Assembly (NCBI GenBank): GCA_025602905.1
Contig: JAHLKI010000036.1
Coordinates: forward strand, 1 to 64,000
DNA: 64,000 nucleotides
DNA from: Phlyctochytrium arcticum
Lineage: Eukaryota; Chytridiomycota; Chytridiomycetes; Chytridiales; Chytridiaceae
Direction: 5' to 3'
The first letter of the stretch is position 1, and every line of letters begins with the position of its first letter. The notes beneath the pieces were generated by a model, which made no database searches, had not been told where the DNA came from, and worked only from the letters and a program-made list of their open reading frames with translations. The position numbers and the translations under genes are program-made. Below, one piece after another: positions 55,696-64,000 of the stretch.

Positions 55696-57632
55696 CCTGC
55701 TTTGATAGTGTTTCCTAAAGTGATGCCGATGCCCGAGGACGACGAACAATGCCCGGGGGGGAAAGGCGGAGATCCCTCTGTTTTTATGCGAGGTCCCAAT
55801 TGGAAAAACCGCGCTGGTCCAGTTTATCCTGGCGGGGCTAGGGCTCAGGTTCCTCGTGTTTTGTAACTTTTGTGGCAGCCGTTTTTGGCCTGTGGATTCG
55901 TGGAAATTCAAACTGCGAGGACTGACTCGAAGAATATCATAGCAGAACCCAGACAAAACAGGGTCAAGGGGATTTACAGGAAGTACATGGACGGATTCGA
56001 CGAATCCCTGGAGAAGAGGACTGGATGAGGGACCCAAGAAACTGAGTCTTGGACTTTGGGGGTGGGTGGCTACAGTACTGTAGAGAGGAACCGTGAACCC
56101 TGACCAAGAACCATCTCGCGCGGGATTAGGGGGAGGGTGGGGGTGGGGGCAGCAAAGGGTCCGTTTGGAGATCGGTGTGGGGGTCGCATGATCGCCACCA
56201 GAATACTCGATTAAATGTGAGGGATGGGAATGCTAAAATTTCCTGAACTTTTCTGCAATTGAGCATCGTTCTCCGTCAGAAAATTAGCCTAGCTATCATA
56301 GGCTATCATACTAGCGGGACGAAAAGTAAGGTCAGCAAAAGGATACTCTGGTGCCTGAATTCCGTTTTTGGCCAGTAAGGATTTATCATTGCGTCCGCCA
56401 GCCATATTATGTGTCTGATGGCAACTGATGGGCCCCGGATGAAGTATCGATATGATACGTTCAAATCGTTAATGTGTTGAGATATTCTTGACCAGAGCGA
56501 TGATTCCCATACGACGGCATTCTATATAATATTCCCAGTGGGTTTTTTGTATGGCGGGCCGGATGCCAAAAGGCCTTATATTGGGCAGAGGAATGGAGGG
56601 AAGGCATGAGATCAGAATACCGTGGGAATATTTGTGCTAGAATTCTATGGTCCTAATTGAACCCTTCTGCAACGCTCTTACGTTGGCAGCAATGGCGAAT
56701 GCTTGTGCCACTTGGTGATAAAGAGGAATTGGAGGATCTGCTCGTTGCTTCCTGTCGAAGCTCGTTGTACTGGGGTCGAATATTTTCGAGTTTCGATCAA
56801 GATAAAGATGAATAGGTCAAACGTAAACACAGGAGCTCGTTCCCTTTACGCTGTGGTCACTTCTATGAAACTCTCAAGTAACTGCAGTGTCCGTGGTGCA
56901 CTTTGTGTGTGTGTAGGAGGTTGCTGGCCTGGCCGTTTGGGACTTTACAATGGCTCATAGCGCACACCGCTGCACACCGCCGTGAGCCCAACTGCCGACG
57001 AAAGTTGTTCATGTGTATCAGATCACATTCTCTGCAGTGCTACCCGTTGACAGACTCGATATGTATGTTGGGAGGCAAATGTATGCAGAAAGAGATGCTT
57101 TGGCCAAGATGAGTGTGAGTGGGAGGTCTGCCTCGACGCGACGCGTTTTGGAAAAATGGAAAGTTGGCGAACCCTCGCGAGCCCTAGCTAATCGAAGGGC
57201 CCGATCCAAGCGGTTGGAAGAAGCGAGCGATCGCAGCCTCCGATTGCCGAGCGTGGCTGTGCCTTCATAGAGCATGGCTTTGCCTCCTTGTTGCAAGACT
57301 GTGCCGCTCCAACGTCACGACCTGGATGAGAATGGCAAAGCCGAAAGCCTGGCCAAAAGGCTCCAAAAGTAAACCAACGAACATTGGCGAAATCTCTCTT
57401 TTGGACAGCTGATCGCAGAGACAGACAAGTGTAGGGGTTTTGTTGCTGGCAGGAATATAGCAACTTGGATCGGTCTCGTGCATCTATCCGTAAATAGCCT
57501 GGGACTGCCCTCCGTCTTTTATCCGCACCAAAAGAACTATAGGAACGACTGTCAAGCCCTTGGCCTTGAATATTATCCATCAAGACAAGACCCGTAAGAG
57601 ACACAAGGAACCATTAGCGTGCAGGCTAGAGC
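55696..57632. other. divergent spacer between desaturase and MAPKKK genes
   Basis: About 1.9 kb with no recognisable gene. The desaturase frame is open leftwards to 56,037, but I do not count that as coding. A G-rich patch lies at about 56,110-56,160. Confidence 0.5.
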
Positions 57633-60600
57633 ATGGTACTGAGTTTCTTACTCAGTCCCTTTACAAACCGTGCAAGCAAGGTTGCAGACTTGGGTCAAGG
57701 TACACCACCACCAGTCAACAACAGAACCTCTGGATCAACCAACGTTAATCCTAAATTAGCATTAGTGAATATGAGCACCGTCATTACCCGTCGAAAGACG
57801 CCGTCCCCACCCCACCCAACAGATTTCCCTCCCGCCGAATACTTTCCCGAAACTCCACCATCATCAACTACGATGGAACCGGTCCGTCGCTTTTCGACCA
57901 GCGCGACCCTCTTTGAGCACAAGAATTTCAGTTTGAAGGCTCTGCTGGATGTGGAATCGAAATCAGATCTGGCGAATGCCATTTCGCATCACGGGGGAAA
58001 GACCAATAGTTCGGACACAATTACTGAAGAGGTACGTTTTGTGTTGGGAAATCACTTTCATAAAAGGACGAGAAATCTGATCCCTATACCATTCATAGAC
58101 TACCCATTTCTTGGTGGAATCAACAGTGGATTTGATGGCCGTGCTTCTCGATACCCAAAATGAGGATAACGTGGCACTGACTGAAATGATCCAGGACGCA
58201 CTGGTCCGTCACATCCCAGTCATTACCGACACGTACATCTGGCAATGCATTCTGTCCAAAGAAAATCTCGACATTTCCCCTTTTGAAGTCGTCCGCCTCG
58301 ACAAGGATGGACAGTTTGTCATTTCACGGAACCGACCAAATATCAAACGCTCCGCCAGTGAACCTACCGCCACGATTGGCGAAGTGGGTCGGCCACCAAA
58401 ACCTCAAGCTAGATTGCAGATCCGAACATCGTCGAGACGACCCTCCATGCGACGATTTCACTCATATCATCCAGGATCTAGTGCGAGTGGAAGGACCTCG
58501 CCCACGAACAGCAGCGGAGATGAGGGAGCGGAGGGCTCACGCAGACTCTCTACTTCTCGGAGAAGATTGTCTGGAATGTCTTCAGCCGCACCCTCTCCCC
58601 GTGCCTCTATCGTCACTTCCAAGTTAGGCTCGTCGATAAAATTGCCTGCCACATCAAACGCTCCCAAAAACTCGGCTTCCTCATCCCCCAGCGCCTCTAC
58701 CCCCTCTCTTCAAAGTCAAGATTCACATGATCAGGGCTCCAATGACTCTCTGGCGCGCCGGCGCGTCCCAAAGCCAACGGGCACGACATCCCCCTCATCC
58801 ACCCCGCGTGTATACATTTACTCGCCAAAAGCAGACAAAACAAAGTTTATCCAAGGTCTGCCTGCGACACCTGGGCCATTGGTCAAGCCCGTTAATGAAC
58901 CACTCAAGCATCCCCTTCACCATCATCACACTGGGAGTGGGAGTGTTAGGGGATTGCCGGCCAACCCCATGCGAAAACGGTCACATCTGAATCAGTCCTT
59001 CAACGCTGCAGGCGTGGAAGATGGTGTAAGTCCGGGCGACTCGGATACGGGCAAAATAGCAAGCGATGGAGTTGTTCCACCACCTATACCCGCCCGACCC
59101 GTTCTCGAACAACAGCAACAACAACGACCCGGTTTGGATCACCGAGTCTCTCATCACCGCAGTGGTAGCCTTCGAGCTGCAGTGGCAGCCAATACCTCGT
59201 CTTTACCCGCACCCCCCCCTGCAGTTGATTCGCCAGCGGCTGCCACCTTGATCAAAGAACGAACGCACTGGCAAACTATGCTCGCGTCTGTCCTCACGGG
59301 TGAAGTGATTCGGTCCGAAAAGCGGCGCATCACGGGAACCGTCACCCAAAAACAACAACTGGACCAAAAGTATCAGATCTGGCTCGGTATTCGCGCATAC
59401 CTTCGTGGTCGATCTGTCCCCGAAGAACGCCAACGTATAGACGAACGGCGCGTCGATGCCGAAAACTCCATTAACGAATTGATGCATTTTGAGGTTCAGA
59501 CATTGCCACCCCCAAATAGTGCCGCTGCCACCTCAACCACGGGCAACGGGGGCAGCCAATCTAGCAGCAGCAGCGGTTCCGACAAGTCCCCGTACGACCA
59601 AGTTGTAGAAATCCTCGCCAAAATAGATAAGGTCGAATCGCTTTACCCGACCCGTAAAGCGCTCGTGTTGGATAAGCCGATCTACGCCGGTCTCCCCTTT
59701 CAACACAAACACGAGGCGTTGAGCTCGTGGCTCACTATTTCGAATTCTTTGCGATTACAATTACAAGTCTTGAAGAATTGGACGGGGAGTGAGGATCTAC
59801 TGACATCCCGCACGCAACATCCGTTATCCCCTGACAAGCGCATTGACACGTCCTTTATTGAGCGGATATTGAAGGAGTCGGGTGTCAAACGTACTTTCTT
59901 GGAAATTCGAATCATGTCCGTCTTACGTGGCCTATTGGCAAAGTGTAAAGCCAGCATGATTGAAAACGCGTCAGCCTTCAAGAAAATGCAGTTGCCAACG
60001 TATATCAACGAACTACAGCAGTTGGCTAGTTTCCCTAGTAACCTGATGGAAGAAATCCTCAAATACCAGTTGGAGTATACCGAGAAACAAGCTAAACTGA
60101 AGGGGGTCATGCTAGACCATATCGAGGAGTTTGCCGTATCACTCAGTCTGGCCATTCGGATCAAGCATGAATGTCAGGAATTGGACCAGCAAGCTCAGGG
60201 ATGGAGTATCACCAACAGTCTCAGTCCATCATATGATATGATGCTACTCAAGTCACTCCGGTATTATTTTACATTACTGAATTGGCGATTGAGGAGTTCG
60301 ACGGATACCGTCTTTTTCAAAGAAGCCGAAATGTTGGAAAACGAGTGGAATTTCATGTCGACCATTTGCTTTTATATCGATGGCGGAGATGTCGAAACTG
60401 CCGTTCAATTTTGCGAATTGGAAGCTGAACTGTTGGGAAAAGTCCACACGTACCTTGACAACTCGTTACGCGGGGTAGTGGGCGACGGGATCGCGGACAG
60501 TGCCGGAGGATTCAGCAATGTTCCGTTGACGGGCAGCGGATTAGTCCGATGGTATGCGCGAATGCTGGACAACGTTCGCAGTCGCGAAAAGAAACTCTTG

Positions 60601-63600
60601 AAATTCCAAAAAACCTTGACCAAAGAATTTGAAAATTCGAGCGAGTACACGATTGCCGACCCTTACCCCGTTCTTCTCAAATCATTGCTTCAAACTGGTC
60701 ATGCGCTGGTTCGCACGGACGCGTATGCTAATCAGGGCGTCTACATTTTTGCATCGTCGTCGCTGTCGACCCGTCCCGAGGCCGTTGCCAAACTCTTACG
60801 GGCCAGTTTTGCCAAATACGATAATTTCCACGAAGCGATCGGTGAAGGGTATGTCTTGATCCTTTCACCCAAGGACCGGTTACGCACTGCTGGAATGAAC
60901 TGGCAAGGCCGGAGCATGCAAGTCCGACTCGGTAAAGGAACACGGCCCATCCAATTGAAGAATGAACGCATCCGATTGGTGGCTGATACAAGCGAGCGGC
61001 TAGAAGTGTGTAAGGCGATTTTCGAGGGAAGTATCACGTGCAAAACGACGTGTGTCAAGGCCCGACGAGCGCATATCGAGCCGATCCATGAAGCCTTGAA
61101 GAAAGTAAAGAAGCGATTGGTCAAGTTGGCTGAAGGTGTACTGAGCAGTGTACAGACAGTCAGGAGTAATTTGTCAAGGATGACGGCTGGGGGCGGGTCC
61201 CCTGGTCTCATGATGAACGGGAGTACTAGTAGTCTGAACGGCGTGGGCGGCGGAACGTCAAGTCCGACTTCGTTGGGTACACCCCCGACATCGGCTGATA
61301 CGGTCATCTCTGCTGCCGACCTCGTCGAAGATCTATTCGATTTTGCCTCCGATTTTGGGTGTCGGGCACTCAAATACGTGGGCGCCGGCCACAAGCATGG
61401 CCTCATGATGAAACGCTTGGTAGGTCTCGCAGTCGACTGGGTCGATTTCTGCGCTTCCGATTGTCAAGTAGGCGGCTCCCCACCTGTCATTCAACAAAAA
61501 GCCTTCAAATGGTCCCTCCTAGCCCTCCAATTCGCCATGACGGCCACCAGCGGCGGCCAAGTCTACTCGCTCACTGACGCCGATTTCTGCGAGTTGCGGA
61601 TGGGTGTCGCCCGGTGTATGCGGGTTTTGATTCGCGGGTTTGAGCAAGGAGGGGGAAGTAATGGGAGTGGAAGTGGGAGTCAGGTGGAGGAGATGTTGAC
61701 GCAGGCTCTGAAAGGCGGTGCGGGTGTGGGAAGCAAATTGCAGATTCCGGCTGGGGCGATTAAACAGCCGGCCAAGGTTGCAGCAGAGACACCTGTTTCG
61801 CCTGGTGCGGATGACAAGACTGCATCGTCAGTGCCAGAAAACACCGCTACAAGCGAGGACACCAAACCTACTGCTGATCCATCTACTTCACCGAGCTCAA
61901 CAACAGCAACAACTGCTGCACTCTCTCCGATTTCGACCGATCTACCACGCAAGGAGATATCCGCACTCCGATCCGCATCCGACTCTGACGACAGCGACGA
62001 CTCCCTTGAAGAAGTCGACGGTGCAGACCCCAAACCTGGATCCGGATCACCCAAGTCGGTCAAATCGAGCAATGGTGGGAAATCAAGTCCGAGAAGTAAG
62101 GGACGGAGAAAGTCTGTTACGGGATCAGAAAAGGCCAAACCCGCTATTCCGGAAATCACGGTTGATGCTGCTGCCAACCAGTCAACCCCGGATACGACAC
62201 CAAAAACACCTTCCTTATCCCCATCAAAATCCAAACTGGCCCCAGACGCCAAACCCGACCCGAAACCCCCATCCCCAACCCCGAAAGCATCATCCACCAC
62301 CACGGGCTCCCGCTACACCTCCACATCCGATACGTCTCTCCAGCGCCGACAAAAACTGTGGCTGGCGAAAATTGAGAAACTCGAAGAGGAGCGGATGCAG
62401 CGGCAACAGGCCAACCGAATTGTGGGTAAAGTCCTTGATACCCGGAATGTGGTTGAGCGGAACATCAGCTTTCTGGCGAGTACCAGTTCGAGTATTTCGT
62501 TGCGATGGCAGCAGGGCAAGTTTCTTGGTGGTGGAAGTTTTGGATCGGTAAGCATGGGTTCTTTATTTTTGCAGTTCAGAGTACAATAAACTAACTGATC
62601 TGTTAAATAGGTGTATATGGCAATCAATCTGGAAACAGCGGATCTGATGGCAGTCAAGGAAATCCGTTTCAAGGACGTGACATCTATTGAAGCCCTCCAA
62701 CGCTCCATCAAAGACGAAATGAATGTTTTACAGCTCCTGCACCACCCAAACATTATCGAATACTACGGCGTCGAAGTCCATCGTGACAAACTCTACATTT
62801 TCATGGAATATTGTCCGCACTCGGTCGCCAGTCTGCTGGAACATGGAGGCCGGTTCGGTGACGAGATGGTGGTCAAAGTGTACGCCAAGCAGATGTTGAA
62901 GGGATTAGAGTATCTACACGGAAAGGGGATTGTGCATCGTGATGTCAAACCGGCCAATACGCTTCTCGGTCAAGAAGGCGATATCAAGTTTGTCGATTTT
63001 GGCGCATCAAAGATTTACAAGTCGCAAAAAACGGTGGTTGTCAATGGTGAAACCAACACGCTTGTCGGCACGCCTCACTACATTGCTCCCGAAGTCATTA
63101 CGTCCGAGCCACTCGGTCGGCACGGCGCCCAAGATATTTGGTCCATGGGCTGCTGTGTCCTGGAAATGATTACGGGACGCAAACCGTGGAGCGGACTCGA
63201 TAATGAGTGGGCGGTCATGTACCATATCGGCATGAGTAATCGAATACCACCACTCCCCGAAGCGAGCACATGTTCCGAGGCTGGAATCGATTTTTTGCGA
63301 CAGTGTTTTACCCGTCCGGCTGCGGAACGGCCTACCGCCAAAGAACTCTTGCAACATGACTGGGTCCGCGAGGTCGATGAGACCAATCTAGAAGCTGCGG
63401 CGGCATTATTGGATCCGTACAAGGAAGCTGCCGAAAATGCCCGGGCCAGAGCTGCACTCGCTCAAGGGAGCGGTGACGATGGCTCGCACGGCGACATGTT
63501 GGGCCACCACTCTGGCGGGTTATCCGGACTTGGGTCCAGTAGCTCTATCGCCAGCTCGAACGGTTCACGCAACGGAACACAAATGAATACGGGTGGAATG

Positions 63601-64000
63601 GGACTCTTACCTGGTAATTCCCAGTCGCAACCCGTATTTTTCCCGGTCCGCTCGCCGGGGCATGACAGCGCGTCCAGCGCCAGTGATGGAACTACATCCT
63701 CTAGTGCCGTGACGAGTGAAACTAGTGAATCTAGCGATTCGAATAGTATCAAGACATCGGCGGCGGCCAAAAAGACGCCGGCTGCTCCTCCCACAACATC
63801 TGCAGAACCCGCATCAGACTCGTACTTTCCCACCCTCCCTGGAACCGCCGTTACTTCAACCGTCAAGGCACCTACCGCCAACTCCCAAACCTCCTCCTCC
63901 CCGATCCCACCCACCCCAACCACCACCATCGGCCCCATAACCACCTCCATCACCACTCAACCCGCAGTTACCCAATCAGCAGTGGTAAGAGCCGTACTAG
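57633..64000 (+). CDS. MAPKKK of the Ssk2/MEKK4 type, 3' partial
   Basis: Exons 57,633-58,031, 58,099-62,547 and 62,611 onward; the gene leaves the window, and a possible donor (GTAAGA) lies near 63,985. The N-terminal 1,500 residues include disordered Ser/Pro-rich parts and a large helical region with a conserved core (LLTSRTQHPLSPDKRIDTSF, YEEF-like helices) typical of Ssk2/Wis4/MEKK4. The kinase domain starts FLGGGSFGSVYMAI, with Lys in LMAVKEIRF, HRDVKPAN, DFGASK, GTPHYIAPEV and HPNIIEYYG. All catalytic motifs are intact. Ssk2-like kinases feed the stress (Hog1/p38) MAP kinase cascade. Ser/Thr/Pro-rich sequence follows the kinase domain, whereas yeast Ssk2 ends near it. The start could also be the ATG at 57,770. 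Confidence 0.92.

Noticed and set aside
61680..62551. Frames on both strands within the Ser/Pro-rich part of the MAPKKK
   Set aside because: Low-complexity shadows of the real frame.

Overview
The window looks like nuclear DNA from a zoosporic (chytrid-like) fungus. Genes carry many short introns (about 50-140 nt) with GT-AG ends and CTAAC/CTAAT-type branch sites. The proteins are eukaryotic and partly typical of fungi: an M36 fungalysin, a fungal PARP-finger/AT-hook protein, a CBS-PB1 protein, a Ssk2-type MAPKKK and a delta-12 desaturase. An IQCH-like gene at 7.0-11.3 kb, belonging to a family otherwise known from sperm and ciliated organisms, is the main hint of a flagellated lineage. The assignment to chytrids is inference.

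Layout. 0-3.9 kb has no gene I can support and is rich in low-complexity sequence. 4.0-6.5 kb (-) is a secreted M36 metallopeptidase with a Thr/Ala/Val-rich tail. 7.0-11.3 kb (+) is the IQCH-like gene, one of whose introns holds a run of hairpins. 11.3-15.5 kb is a decayed stretch with a 117-bp direct repeat and a broken Merlin (ISXO2-like) transposase. 15.5-16.8 kb (-) is STRAP, and 17.4-19.7 kb (-) a DDX21-like helicase. A ParB-like fragment (19.9-20.6 kb) precedes a YchF/OLA1-family NTPase with a predicted mitochondrial presequence (21.1-22.7 kb, +). 22.8-25.0 kb holds a decayed local gene family with one copy inverted.

The right two thirds is gene-dense: a small hypothetical protein; a CBM48 protein ending in a CaaX box next to a four-CBS protein with an N-myristoylation signal; an uncharacterised Ser/Pro-rich protein; a PARP-finger/AT-hook protein; a GH15 hydrolase divergent from a secreted lysyl oxidase; an AGC-like pseudokinase candidate; the SPRTN protease; a CBS-PB1 tail-anchored protein divergent from kinetochore MIS12; the mitochondrial phosphate carrier; a delta-12 desaturase; and a MAPKKK that runs off the window. 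49.3-52.5 kb has no recognisable gene but several short repeats.

Most genes are unrelated housekeeping functions. The one neighbourhood that suggests a joint function is the tandem CBM48-CaaX / myristoyl-CBS pair, which resembles separated beta and gamma parts of AMPK/SNF1, each with its own lipid anchor signal. GH15 plus a possible extracellular matrix or wall enzyme (lysyl oxidase) share a divergent promoter region.
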